Shown here piece after piece: positions 1 through 11,876 of a DNA stretch of 64,000 nt. The notes below the pieces were generated by a model. That model saw only the letters and a list, made by a program, of their open reading frames with translations, did no database searches and was not told the origin of the DNA. Source of the DNA: Amphiura filiformis. Its lineage: Eukaryota > Echinodermata > Ophiuroidea > Amphilepidida > Amphiuridae. The stretch's first letter is position 1; every line of letters starts with the position of its first letter. The stretch lies in assembly GCF_039555335.1 (NCBI RefSeq), contig NC_092647.1, positions 8,749,274 to 8,813,273 of the forward strand, given 5' to 3'. A program made the translations under genes and the position numbers.

Positions 1-30
1 AATTTTGACTCCGTTCCGTTTTTGAAATAA

Positions 31-181
31 AAGAATTTTACGAAACTACCTCATTTTAAGCCCGTTCCACGGAGTCGAATATCTCGAATGCGCAGTGATT
101 AGCACTCCGAATACAAAATAATCAATTGATATTTGAATCCGTGGAAAGATTTGAAAATGAGGGAGTTTCGTAAAATTCTTA
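31..181. repeat. Short inverted repeat
   Basis: The arm at about 31-88 (AAGAATTTTACGAAACTACC onward) reappears inverted at about 129-181 with a few mismatches, leaving a loop of about 40 bp. No coding potential. It abuts the long-TIR element starting at 184 and may be a separate small foldback element or part of its target. Confidence 0.6.
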
Positions 182-183
182 TA

Positions 184-1538
184 CGAGGGGCAGTCAGTAT
201 GTTTTAAGAGTTGACTCGTGACGTCATATGTGGATTGTTTTCATGGCATTTCTCAATGATTACATAAACACTGTACCTTTGTCTTTCATACAACACATGT
301 AAAAATTATATCATACACATGATTACGTAACAGCATGAGCATAAAATCAACAGACTAGGGACACTGCCAAATCACGCAAAAAGGCGGGCCTTTTAAATTA
401 CAGAAAAAACACGTGTTTAAAATGTCCAAGAGCAGCAAAAGTACAAGGTGCATATGGCTAGTTTTAGGCAGAAATAAACACTAGGTCCTCAGTTTGCATT
501 TGGTAAAATATGAGACTTAGCATTAAACTTGGGTGAAAATGAGACGTCTGGAAACTTCAACAACTTTAGGGCTTGAATGGAAGCAAAATTATTCTGCAAA
601 AATGGCGAAAATGAAAAAGCAGTTATTACAAATGACATTAATTATCTCCAAAATGAAACAGACTAAAATTTAATGACTGGTCACGTGTGAGAGCTGGTAC
701 TCAGTGCAATGATAACTGGTGCAAATTAAACAATAATCTGCGCATGCGTAGGTAGGATGACCGATACAACATGGTGGAAATGCACGAAAATGGCAAAATT
801 CCATGTAAATAGGGCCTAAAATATTACAAAATGCTATGAAAATTTGAATTTAAATATTCATATGAATTTTTATGGATGATCTCAACCTGAAATGAACAGA
901 AAAGTTTTAAAATAAATTCCTCATTCAAACGATGGCCTCTCTCTCTGTACCACTACTTTTTGTATAAATGTAACAATGGTAGAATAACGGTTATATTTTA
1001 ATCACGGATTCAAATATTTTCTAGGGAGATTCCCGTTTTAATGTTTGGAGATTAGTCAACAGAACTGGCAAAAAAATTTAAATTTCCACGTTTGCTATTT
1101 TTGGCAATATCAAGATTTTTATAGAAAGAAAAACCTTGTTTTTGTCAAAAATAAGACACATTTGATTACGCATTTTTAATAAACTAAAACCTTTACAGCC
1201 CAACAAACATGGTTAAATAAACTGGTAGTTTGTGTTCTATTACTGTTCCAAAAGGCAGCATTCTCCATACTTTAATTCCCGAGAAAATATAGAAAATACA
1301 ACAATACCTCATTTCAGCCTCTTATTTCCCTTAACAAAATCGACTCAATTTCACCAGGTGACTCTAGACCATTGATTTTATGCTAATGCTGTTACGTAAT
1401 CGTGTGTGCGACATAATTTTTACACGTGTTGTTTGAAAGACAAAGGTACAGTGTTTATGTAACCATTGAGAAATGCCATGAAAACAATCCACAAATGACG
1501 TCACGAGTCAACTCTTAAAACATACTGACTGCCCCTCG
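184..1538. mobile_element. Non-autonomous TA-flanked DNA transposon with long TIRs
   Basis: Terminal inverted repeats of about 170 bp: 184-355 and 1371-1538, beginning CGAGGGGCAGTCAGTATG on both ends. A TA dinucleotide flanks each side (182-183 and 1539-1540), as expected for a Tc1/mariner-type target duplication. The roughly 1-kb interior is AT-rich and has no long open frame, so I call it non-autonomous. The superfamily is inferred from the TA flank only. Confidence 0.8.
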
Positions 1539-2193
1539 TATTTCTCGAACGGTGTGGTCAATTGTCAAAATTCAAAAAGTATATAATAGCTGATATATTT
1601 CTCAACCACACCAATTATTTAGTTATGTTTAGTTGTGGCGTTAAAATACCCAAACAATTAAGTTTCCAACGATACAGTTCTTTCAGGGACACCCTGTATA
1701 CCCGGACTTGGTTTCCGTCAAAACAGATCGATGTACATGTCTATTTTTAAATTCCCATTTTGACGTGTTTTTAAAACATTTCAAAATGACTATTATAAAA
1801 ACATAATATTATAGAAACTTTGTGCTAATCTTCCTGGAAGTATTTAATTTCAGGAATATCTTTAAGGTCTGCTTGCTGTACGTATAAGACACTGGGTTCG
1901 ATGTGATATGATGTGAATGTATTATCATGAATGCATCACAAAAAGGGAAATTATTTAAAGATTTGGAAAAGGTAACGAGATATTGCTCGTTTAGCTGATA
2001 CGAAACAGAAAAAGAACAGTTTTTGTATTTTCCTATATGTGGTGTGATCAAGCAAAATCAGTCTGAAGTTGGGCATATTCATTTTCATTTGTGTGTATAT
2101 AATGCATTTGCAAAGCTACATTTTGCAGAAAACCCCGTTGAAATTGAACAAATTGTTCCAAAGATATGAGCAGTTGAAGAGTTTCCAAAACTG

Positions 2194-2300
2194 GGGGGGG
2201 GGGGTCAAAAAAGTTTTGTCTGTCAAAAGCGGGGGGTCAAAAAAGTTTAGCGGTCCATCGAGGGGGGGGTCAAAAAAGTTTTCGAGCGAACAATTTGAGG
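2194..2300. repeat. G-run / TCAAAAAAGTTT short tandem repeat
   Basis: Three successive units of about 30-37 bp, each a run of six to eleven G followed by TCAAAAAAGTTT and a variable tail. The overlapping open frame (2069-2329) translates this low-complexity stretch and is not a credible gene. Confidence 0.7.
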
Positions 2301-2699
2301 AAGACCAGCCCCCCCTACCAAAGTATTAATGAACACTCCCTAATGAGCTCCTTTGAAATCTCTTTGATTACTTTATTCATTCCTTTTTTGTGTCAGTTCC
2401 TGCAGAACTGACACCTTTAGTACAGGTTTGACGATCACGTGACAATTCGAATCATCATATCGAAATATCACGTGCTCTGTAAAAATATCAATATCGATAA
2501 TATTCGTCAATTCAGCCCCAAACCAAATCGCCCACATGCCAATTCGAACCCTGTATATTGATGTACAAAAAAAGTTGGCCAAATTGAACTATTTCGTGAT
2601 TTTCTCCATAACCGTTGTTTTTACACCAAATCTGTATATTTAGATGAATTGATGTCTTGCATTCGGTCACAAACCAATTCGTTGTACTTTGTGCAATAA

Positions 2700-3600
2700 C
2701 CCTCTATCTTTTAAACCAAATATCCTAAAGAGTCGTGTGATATGTCGAACTTTTCCTCTGTATCATAAAGAACAAAACAAGTCAGCGTTCGCGTATCTGT
2801 ACGTAGCCGCGGTTTGTGGCCCTCACAACACGGGCTTCCGGTGAGCTGCCGGTCCTAAGAAATGGAATATTACTGATAAATATATAAAGATGGCAAAATC
2901 AGTAAACCAGTTTAAGTTACAAAAAGAAAAGTCTAATACAAAATTACATCTAATAGGCCTATTTAGGCATTATTTAATGACCTCACCCCCCCAATCTCCA
3001 CTCCAACTATCAATTTCTTGTGTCAACTGTGGAATGTCTATATGAAATGTTATAAATATTTATATTGGTTCTTTCTTTGCATGTTTTTCTCCTCTTTCTT
3101 TTTTCTTTTATTTGTTAACTTTGTGTAATTGTATGTTGTAACTTAAGGCAGTGTAAGGGGGTGCTTGCTTCAGGCCTTTGGGCCTTTTGAGCATCTCCTC
3201 ATTCAAATGTTGTGTCTTTTATGTTGATTTGAATGAAAATAAAATGATGATGTACGATGATGATGATGTACATCATTTCCTACAGAGTGTGAGATATGTC
3301 AAACTTTTCCCTTGGGTCATAAGGAACAAAAAAAAGTCAGTGGTCGCATATCTGTAGGATCATTGGTTAATAAGATATAAAGTCACTTTTTTTTAATTTT
3401 TAACCAAATGTCCTAGAGAGTCGTGCCATTATGTCAAATTTTTCCTCTGGGAACAGAAAAGTCAGTGGTCGCATATCTGTAGGATCATTGGTTAATGAGA
3501 TATAGTCACTTTTTAATTTTGTGCACTTAACCCTCTATCTTTTTAACCAAATATCTTCGAGTCGTGCCATATGTCGAACTTTTCCTCTGGTCATAAGGGA
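2700..3600 (+). repeat. Diverged tandem repeat, four units, interrupted by a LINE tail
   Basis: The motif series ACCAAATATCCTA, GAGTCGTG, ATATGTCGAACTTTTCCTCT, AAGTCAG, TCGCATATCTGTAGGATC recurs about four times (near 2710, 3280, 3415 and 3545) with substitutions and small deletions. Adjacent units are about 130 bp apart. The first and second copies are separated by the LINE 3' fragment at about 2804-3267. Confidence 0.65.
2804..3267 (+). mobile_element. LINE 3' end fragment with (ATG)n tail
   Basis: The segment ends in GAATGAAAATAAAATGATGATG and further ATG/GATG repeats, the usual form of a non-LTR retrotransposon 3' terminus with a microsatellite tail. It carries a stem-like GGCCTTTGGGCC shortly before the tail. 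No reverse-transcriptase frame remains. It sits inside the surrounding tandem repeat, which suggests insertion; the left border is approximate. Confidence 0.5.
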
Positions 3601-3639
3601 AAAAAGTCACTTTTTTGTACGTTGTGCACTTAACCCTCT

Positions 3640-3705
3640 TTTTTTTACTTCTGGATATCGTTTGGAGTCAAATGATTTTTCATTTTAAAGCTATGATATA
3701 TTTTC
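3640..3705 (+). repeat. Dispersed repeat shared with 32425-32500
   Basis: Both loci read CTTCTGG, a short variable part, ATCGTTTG(G/A)AGTCAAATGAT, then TATATTTTCTAAAC, in the same orientation. A short diverged interspersed repeat of unknown class. Confidence 0.55.
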
Positions 3706-3894
3706 TAAACAAAAATAATATTCATTAACATAGTTTATCCCTTTTGGTCAATATCGAATTGTTTTGTGGCTGACTTAGCTTGGGGCCAAATGCATGAATT
3801 GGATATGGCCAAGTCAACTGTGGACGAATTGGTTTGGCCGAATCAATCTGCTTCCAGGAAGTGGCGAAAAATTACGTACTTTTACAAGGCAAAA

Positions 3895-3967
3895 AGCAAC
3901 TTTTCTAGGCATTGTTGACATGGTGCCTTCGCCCAAGAAAGTTTCCTGCTATAAAGACCTAACTTTT
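3895..3967 (+). repeat. Fragment of the 44 kb / 47 kb MITE family
   Basis: GACATGGTG, CGCC(C/A)A, GAAAGTTTCCTGCTAT and ACCTAACTTT occur here in the same order as at 47388-47447 and inverted at 44216-44275. Only the central part of that element is present. Confidence 0.5.
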
Positions 3968-4401
3968 GAGATGGTTTGTATGTTAGAAGGTGCAAAATTA
4001 ACAATAAGCTTAAAATAATTTACCGCCGGGTTTAGCAAGTCATCATCAACGACTTTGACAGATGACGTCAGACACAATCTCTGTCTTGATAATATCGGCA
4101 TGGACTATATAGAGCACGTACATGTAGTGTGAGGACAGCTTTCAAACATAAGTCTTGATAGTAATACGCTGTTTTACTTAGCCTATATCTGGTGGCAGCA
4201 GCATTTTTCTACAGTCACGTGATAATGGCACCGGCGGATAATACACGGGGGGAACCGCCGGTGTCCACATTTTTTTTTTCCTTTTTCAGTTTTTTGTATT
4301 TTATCAGTACTTGAGCTGGTGGGGGAGAGAAAGCATTAAACTACATTCAGGAAAAAATATAACTCGAAGCAAAGATGAAGGCTCCATTTCAAAATCAAAA
4401 T

Positions 4402-4449
4402 TACAAAAACAAAAAAAAAAAAAAAAAAAAAAACCCAAAAAAAAACACA

Positions 4450-4484
<35 letters not shown>
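4402..4484 (+). repeat. Poly-A / A-rich low-complexity tract
   Basis: Two long A runs separated by a short C-containing linker. Open frames on both strands here (lysine or phenylalanine homopolymers) are artefacts of the tract. Confidence 0.9.
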
Positions 4485-4499
4485 ACCAGACAATGAGCA

Positions 4500-5518
4500 G
4501 GTTCAAAGACCCACAGAAGGAAGATGACAAAACAGAGTCCTGACCCAATCCGAATCCTATTTTGACCTTTACACAAATAAACCACCAGCCCCTACTTCAT
4601 CACATACAGTGTTAATTAAACAAAAATATTTTTGTATTGCGCCGGTATAGGAGTTGCAAGGGCTTGATACTTTGCTGATATCGAATGATGAAATTCGCCA
4701 TCTTCCTCCTGTGAAAAAAAAATTGAAGAATAGAACGCTGACGTTGCGCCAAAACACGCAGGCCTATGTAAGTGTATAATTAGGCCTATTTAATGATAAA
4801 ATGAACTACCACTAAATGTTCTTGTCAGTGCTGCAGTGCAAAACTTCTCTTTAACATTACATTAAAATAATAGTTACATTGTAAATTGGAACTGACACCA
4901 ATTTTTTTCAGGAATTCTTGTTTAAATTCCGACAAGGTTTGTTTTTTTCAAATGGCGGGGGGCATTGTGCAAAGAATTGGCTACTGTCACATTTCAAATT
5001 AATCTGTTTTGAAGATGACTAATGCTACAAATGAGAGTTATTGAAGTTCCTGAGCTGTATTTCCGACTCCTGGACAAATTCCTATATCCCATAATGCAAA
5101 TCTCCCGAGCTTTTCCGGTGTCTGTATAATATGATACTTGCTGTTGAATTGATATAGCGTGACAACAGAGTAACAGGGAGAGATGGGAAGATGATGACGG
5201 TGTCCATTGGTATCTCCATGTAATGTTACCGCAAATGATTCATGGGATAGGACAACATGAACAGAACAGATAAGAATGAACAAATATTTCTATGAAATGA
5301 AATCTCAATGCAATGTCATTGGGTCCTGGCTGGAGCCTGGATGTGCTAATAGTCCTACATGGCCATATAGACGATATAAAACAGCTGCTTTGCGCCGCTG
5401 CTGGACTTCTTCATAGTCCACTAACCACTTACCCTTTGTGAATAATCCGGCTATTATATTTATAAAACAAAGATTTGTATTGACTTGTACACTATTGATA
5501 GATTTTCTTTCCATTATC
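4500..5518. other. No supportable gene
   Basis: Unique-looking AT-rich sequence with minus-strand open frames of 81 and 69 codons (5038-5283, 5305-5514) that match no family I recognise and have no clear splice context. Confidence 0.4.
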
Positions 5519-6785
5519 TAATCTTTTCAGTCACTGCATTCGCTCTGTTTGCTAGCGCCTCAAGTGATTTTTCGAAATTTTACGATCAATAACTAAAATT
5601 AGTAAATCTTTTAAAAATCAGGATTGTTCAATAAGTGAGCCCTCAATATAATCATAGCAAGATATGTTGCATTCGATCTCCGGGCATTCGATAACATACA
5701 TGGTCCTGTGTCACAACCTGGGGTACCTTTGTGTTACATAGTAATAAAATGAAATGTTTCAAACATTTTACCTACACGTCTCATTTGAAGTGCATTTTGA
5801 CACCTTTTTTTATGGAGATCGGTAAAACAATGAGCCTAGTGCGGGCAAAAACAATCACAAAAAACAGAAAAAGAAAAGAGGATAAGATTTTTTTTTTTTA
5901 ACGTTTTATCGCAAAATATAGGTGCAAATACCCATAGACCCTGTATTTAGCGTATAAAAATGCCTGAAAGAAGGAGGAGGCTTTTTCTTAAATTCTATTC
6001 TTCTGGTAGATATAACTTGGTAGGTGTATTAATACCCTCTATGATCAATGATCACAGAACCTTCAAGAAATGTTTTCAAAATTAAAAAAAAATAGAAATT
6101 AATAAAGTTATGACTTAATTAAAAAATAATACAAATTAATTAATAGAAAATATCTCAGCTTCCTCGACATCTTTTTTCAAAATTTTAATAAATAGAAATA
6201 AAGTTGTAACTGAATTTTATAAATAAAAATTAATTTGAAGCGGCCTCAAAATAGGAAGCGGAAGGGGACGAGTAACATGGGTTTTTTTTTATTCGGCCTT
6301 ATCATATCAACTAATGTTTTTACAATAACAAACTCGTGTCATGACTGATGTAAGTGACCTTATTATGAAAGTGCGGTATGCAGGTAATGCACCAACTTTG
6401 GACAGGAAAATTCCAGATTTGGGCTAATTGTACGCAATTGTGTGCAGTGCCGAATTTTTTTTTTTCGGCGTTTTTCTCATTAAATTAGGGTCCCGTTCAA
6501 AAAATAAAATAAACTGGTGTCTAGATGTAAGCACAGTTAACACACCAGGAAAATTATAAAATATACAACCAGCTAGTTAGGCCGGTTCAGCGCGAACAAA
6601 CATGCACCTGGTCGGATCCCTTATGTGATTTCCTACGGATACTCCTACGAATCACACAACAAAACCACCTTTTTGGGTACCCCAGTATATAACACAGGAT
6701 CACATATACTTTACTTTTACTGTCGCTTGTGATAAACACCTGTTCAATTTCGAGTTCAACTGAATGCGCCGATTTCGTAAAAATG
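5519..6785. repeat. Dispersed repeat, copy 1, interrupted by a TIR element
   Basis: Matches 42134-42410 in the same orientation: ATCTTTTCAGTCAC near the left border, ATATGTTGCATTC in the middle, CTTTACTTTTA(C/T)TG and TTTCGAGTTCAACTGAATGCG at the right border. Here about 1 kb of extra sequence separates the middle and right parts; see the element at about 5700-6700. Confidence 0.65.
5700..6700. mobile_element. Non-autonomous TIR element inserted in a dispersed repeat
   Basis: Ends carry TCCTGTGTCA then CTGGGGTACC on the left (5704-5726) and the inverse GGTACCCCAG then TAACACAGGA on the right (6676-6699). The related copy at 42.1-42.4 kb lacks the segment. No transposase frame is visible. Exact borders and target duplication are uncertain. 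Confidence 0.6.
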
Positions 6786-6854
6786 GATGCAAACTGTTCC
6801 TCAAGTTGAAGGGATTCAGGAAAAGAATAGTCTTTACTATCTGCGATGTGAATG

Positions 6855-7049
6855 TCGGAAGATGATAATTAAATACGAATGCTATTGAATCCTATGGAAT
6901 CCAACATATCTTTTAACTAATTGCTGTGTAACATGCTATAGCAGAAAATGCAAACTATTCTTTTCTGAAACCTCTAAACTAGGCGAACAATTTGCCTCAA
7001 CTTTTACGAGTAACTTTTCGGAAGATGATAATTAAATACGAATGCTATT
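6855..7049 (+). repeat. 32-bp direct repeat pair
   Basis: The 32-bp word at 6855-6886 (TCGGAAGATGATAATTAAAT onward) is repeated without visible mismatch at 7018-7049. The first copy is followed by GAATCCTATGGA; the same 12-mer appears at about 7557, after the foldback sequence that follows the second copy. Confidence 0.8.
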
Positions 7050-7051
7050 TA

Positions 7052-7228
7052 GTGGTTAATAACTGCGCATCGGTTATTTGGAGGGCATTGTGAAAAATCT
7101 AAACATTTTGCCTTTGGAACCGAGGAATATCCTGAGGGCGTAGCCCCGAGGATATTCCGAGGTCCAAAGCAAAATGTTTAGATTTTTCACAATGCCCGAC
7201 ATATTACCGATGCAAAGTTATTAACCTC
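7052..7228. mobile_element. Foldback MITE (palindromic)
   Basis: A near-complete palindrome: GGGCATTGTGAAAAATCTAA at about 7083 pairs with its inverse ending at about 7198, around a centre reading GAGGGCGTAGCCCCGAGG. Outer ends GGTTAATAACTGCGCATCGG and its imperfect inverse at about 7206-7228 extend the arms. No coding capacity. Confidence 0.75.
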
Positions 7229-7229
7229 A

Positions 7230-10200
7230 TTCATAACCGTCACTTTGATCTTTTAACTTTACAAAATAACACAAAATGTTCCTAAAAAGTTTGTAAAATA
7301 AACTATTTTTACATCTTCCCTTTCCCAAAATCGATCAGGCTAAAACAAGACGACCAATAACAAAAGTGCGTATCAGAATATGTGCAAATATGGTAGCGTG
7401 CAATCCAAATACGGCAGCCAGCGCGCGCGCAGTTTGTTGGACGCACAATACGGCGCACGCAGAAGTCAATTGTGTGCGACATTGGAACAATTACGTTTTC
7501 GCAAATAATAAAATATGATTGGATCGCACGCATCGCGTTTATTAATGAGGTTATGAATGAATCCTATGGATTTACGAATATTTGAGTAACTTTTATTTTT
7601 GACCAACAAATCGATAGACTTTTTGAGCCCCGTAAGTTTCTGGGATTCGAGGCGCATAATTTATTTTTCAATGCCCTATACGATCGATCCTATGAGGTCA
7701 TTTGGGGGGTCTTTTGAGGATCATGGTCTCAAAATACTGCTTGGCAGACAACATTAACAGATTCAGATTAACAGTTCAGCATACCCAAATTAACAAAAAT
7801 AAGCTAGTTGCCAACTTTTACCCAAACTTGCCGGTGGGAACGCGATTTTTCTAAAATAGAATCGGTCTACTGTACATCAGTTTAAAGCAGATTGAGGCCA
7901 AGTTAAACTACAAATACCTTGATCGCCTGTCTTAAACGTAAACTACCTGTATTGATATTCGAAATACGTAGACTTATACGAATAATTACCAGAATCGGAG
8001 CAGTTGTTTCCTTTAATTGTTATTTCCCCACCGTCGGCACCATTGGAAAAAGGGATTGGTTTTGTCGTATTCCTGTAAGAACACGAAAATCAACAAATTA
8101 TTAAAATAGGCTAATAATGGGCAATAAATACAATATTAAAATGATTCATAATCAACTTTGGCAAAATATAATCGACATTCGTAAATGAAGGTAAAAACAT
8201 CAATTGCTCGATGCAAGATTTTCAACATTAATTTCGAAACATATTAAACAATCAGATAAGTTAAAGGCGCTATTTATTGACTTTGTTATTAGATAGATAC
8301 AAATCCCAACGAAACATTAACTGTCTTAATATTGAATGTTTTTTTCGTTGAATATCGTATTTCAGTCAAAAAACACACAAGTACGCTAATTCTTTTTTAA
8401 TGTCACCATTGTCATACAGGTAGAACGACTCAATGCCAATCAGTCATATATCCTGTCTATCACTTGTCTATCGTATGCATTACTTTAGGCTAAAAAAATA
8501 ATGCGATGTCTCAAAGCCCTTGGCAGTTTCAAAACCGAATGCGGAATGAGATTTTTTTTTTTTAATATTTTTTAAAATTGAATTTTGAATTTTTGAGTGT
8601 CATTTTTGAGTCATTTTTGAGTGTTCAAAAGTACACTGCATAAAATTGTGGTTGATTTGCACAAATGAAATACAAATATCAATTGTTTTATACCTAAACA
8701 AATGCGAGTAACTTTTCTTCCAAATTTGTCACAGAATTTCATGATTTTACGACAAAAAACTTTTAAAAAAATGGAAAATAAAAAATGAATTTGCTGTTTC
8801 AGCTGCCATGTACGCGCCAAGAAAAACGAACGCGCAGCGTGGCTTTGAGACATCTTTTTGTTAGCCTTATGCAAGTGTCAGGTGAGGCAAGTTTTGTTTT
8901 GTCGACCATTTTGTAATGAAATCACGGCCCGTGCAGTTTGATATCGTCTTCATCATTGTGTTCTTTCAAGTAGGGCCTATAAACTGCGCATAATGTTAAA
9001 GCAAAACAATAATTGAGTCAATTTATGTTTTCAGTACATGCAATATCTTATTCTGCAATTTTGACACCTCTTTGGATCTGCAGCCAAAGTCCAAAAGATC
9101 CAAAGCGGTGTGAAAATGTACAGAATTTTGCATCTATTGACAAATATAGATATATTCCAATTCTATTATTATTTAGATTCAATGTCTTTTCCAATTGTAA
9201 GATATACTTGAAATCTGAGCATGATGAACAAAGAATAATAATTGACGTATTATATTGATTATTAGAGAGGTTGCGATGTTGCATACGTTATGCGGTCCGT
9301 GCCTTCGTACGGCATTCATACGTGCATGCACATATATTGCTAATTGAGATTTTAAGACGAGACTATAAAATAATATACCGCTTAAAATTAATTGTTTTCC
9401 AGTGGATATCTCATGACTTTAACACTGATTCGCACAAATTGCAGTAATTATTTTTAAACCACCAGTGAATCAATAATATTGTTAGCTATGCCGTGACATA
9501 ACTCGCATCAATTGTTTAACACAAAAGAATAACAGTGGATTACCAAACTGTCCGATTTTCCTTTAGTGTATTATTTTGTCAATCATACCCCAATCTCAAC
9601 CAGTATTCTGCATGCAGCAGATGCAGCTTTATCGAATATACCTCTGCAGACATAATGACATGAATAAACGTCAAATTCTAATCCCCATAACCAAGTTTGA
9701 GCTGATCATATGTTGGTATTCTATATTATTATATGTATACATGGTATTGTTGTATGCCACGGGTGACAGTTACAAGTTGCATCTTACCTACGAGTATAAT
9801 TACACACTTGTGTTTTTGCAGACACAACGGCCTGAAACTTAACGAGTGGCAAGTCCATGTGTCAATCATAATTTCCGCTTATGCACTGCAGTAAACGGAT
9901 TCAGGAACTTCACTATTTTAAGTATAAGGTCATTCCCAGTTATGATTAGTAACCAACCGCCGCCAAATTATGGACGTTGTAAATATTGTATGAAAATATT
10001 ATATTTATTTATAAGCCATGCTTATAATGTTATATATATATAAATATATCCAAGCAGATGCTATGGGCAGTTGGTGGACTTGAGATATTTAGAGTTGAAA
10101 AAATAATATGTGATTTTTATTTTCACATGAATTCTTTTCAAGATAAATATAGTTAAAATATAGTTAAACCCAGGTTGGGATTTGTTAGAAATATATAGCA

Positions 10201-10277
10201 AATGTTTTGATTAATCTGCGCGCTAAAATACAAACTACAACTACATTGTTTTAGGAAAATTTAAAGACTATTTGTTA
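7230..10277. other. Gene-poor AT-rich stretch
   Basis: Short scattered open frames only (for example 8611-8874 minus and 9576-9842 plus) with no recognisable domains. The 9576-9842 frame has a hydrophobic run but no other support. No RNA gene or clear repeat was seen. Confidence 0.35.
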
Positions 10278-10281
10278 TTAA

Positions 10282-10640
10282 GGGGGTACTACACCCCTGT
10301 GGTAAATTTGTGACTATTTTTGAATTTTTTCAACAAATAATAACACACTGGTAACAAAAGTTATGTATATTATTGGGGCAAGGAATCCAATTATTACACT
10401 GAAATGTCAGTGACTCAAGACAAGCGGTTCAGTATATATGATAGGAAATGAGGTACATTCTAGCGGTACCTCTTTTCTTATCATAAATAACGAACCGCTT
10501 GGCTTGGGTCACTGAAATTCCAGTGTAATAATTGGATACCTTGCCCCTATAATATACATAACTTTTGTTACCACTGTGTTTTTAGTTTTTGAGAAAAATG
10601 CAAAAATAGACACAAATTTATCGAGGGGTGTAATACCCCC
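10282..10640. mobile_element. TTAA-flanked foldback MITE
   Basis: A 359-bp palindromic element with arms of about 170 bp: GGGGGTACTACACCCCTG at the left end and the inverse of a near-identical sequence at the right end. TTAA is present at 278-281 and 641-644 of this kb (10278-10281, 10641-10644), the target duplication of piggyBac-type elements. Superfamily is inferred from TTAA. No coding sequence. Confidence 0.8.
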
Positions 10641-11233
10641 TTAAAACATACGTCGGCATTATACAATAATTTATGTAAAGAGTCAAAAACGTCAAAAATT
10701 CCGTTTTGCATGATTTGGTGGCGACGTTTCGGGCAAAGACTGCGACATTAAAAACCTCATATGTCATTTTAGTATTGCACTTCACATCCACGTCCATATT
10801 TTGAATGTTGTTTTTCTGGTTATTTCATGATTAATTGCTTTATCTCATCTGCCCGTTAACATATTTTTTTTATTGTCAATAAACCATGGGAAACTGTTTT
10901 TTTTTATTAACATCCTGTTGTCAACCAACTTTTTAAAATGGATAGCAACGGCGTAACAAAATCAAGTTCCATGTTTACAGGTTGATTGGCGTGTTTCCTA
11001 CAGCATCCTTCTTCTGACAGCTTTTAAAAAGACACGTTTGAAGATTTGCACGTGTAGGTGGCATATATCCACGATAATGTCCTGTTGACAGATTGTCTTC
11101 TCCCTATGATAAAAGACTTTTAATTAAATTAGCTCGTGATGTTAAGGACAATCAATGATGTATTTATTCATGAAATATCGATGTTGAACATTAAGTTTCT
11201 ACATGTATTATAACCAAGCCAATTTTGATAGCA

Positions 11234-11505
11234 GTGGCTCCGGAAACGGGGGCATGGGGGCCGGCCCCTCAATAATTTTGGTGAGGGGGCCCAAGTACCC
11301 TAGAGCCCCCCCCCCCATAATCTGAGGTAATATTCGTAATTTTAGGGTAAAATTAATAGTTTTAGGATCAGATCCGTATTAAGGTACAATTCACAATTTT
11401 AGGGTATAATTCAAAATGTAAGGTAAAAATGTATGCATTTCAAAAGGGGATACCTCCTCCCGCACCCACCCCCTCACCTAATATTCAAAATCATCCGGAG
11501 CCTCT
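11234..11505. mobile_element. Small TIR element with G/C-rich edges
   Basis: CAGTGGCTCCGGA near the left end and TCCGGAGCCTCTG near the right end form a 13-bp inverted pair with one mismatch. The interior repeats phrases such as TTTTAGGGTA(T/A)AATT several times and contains poly-C and poly-G runs. No open frame. Confidence 0.5.
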
Positions 11506-11651
11506 GTATAGAGCTTCTTTTGTGCCTTCGTGGATAATTCTATACTTTTGTCCAGCTATTCAAAAACAGGTTCTTATTGCTTTTATGTAAGAAACACAAA
11601 CTTTCGGATGAAACAACTAGGTTAGGGCTTGGTTAGTTTTCACAACTAAAT

Positions 11652-11876
11652 TTAAGAGTTAACTCCCACAGTAAAGGATGTGGCGCATGTACTGGTTACA
11701 TATACATTGGCTGACCTTGAGGTTTCCTGGTCCAACATGTCCTTCATGTAGTCAGCCATCAGGCTCACCTCATATGAAGATAATGAGATTAACGGTGTGG
11801 ACATTGTCCAACTTACGCGATACTCATCATTGGCACTATCCAGTGGGCTGATTTTAGCCAATCGTTTTACGCCCAT
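11652..11876 (-). CDS. Uncharacterised open frame, possible exon or relic
   Basis: A 74-codon frame of normal amino-acid complexity, starting MGVKRLAKISPLDSANDEYR and ending in TAA. The pattern YRVSW followed about 14 residues later by SYEVSLM is loosely reminiscent of fibronectin type III strands, but it is too short for a domain and I could not find a convincing splice acceptor upstream. It may be coding debris of a transposon. Function unknown. Confidence 0.2.
   Translation of the reverse strand: MGVKRLAKISPLDSANDEYRVSWTMSTPLISLSSYEVSLMADYMKDMLDQETSRSANVYVTSTCATSFTVGVNS

Noticed and set aside
4304..4585. Lysine- or phenylalanine-rich frames
   Set aside because: Poly-A low complexity.
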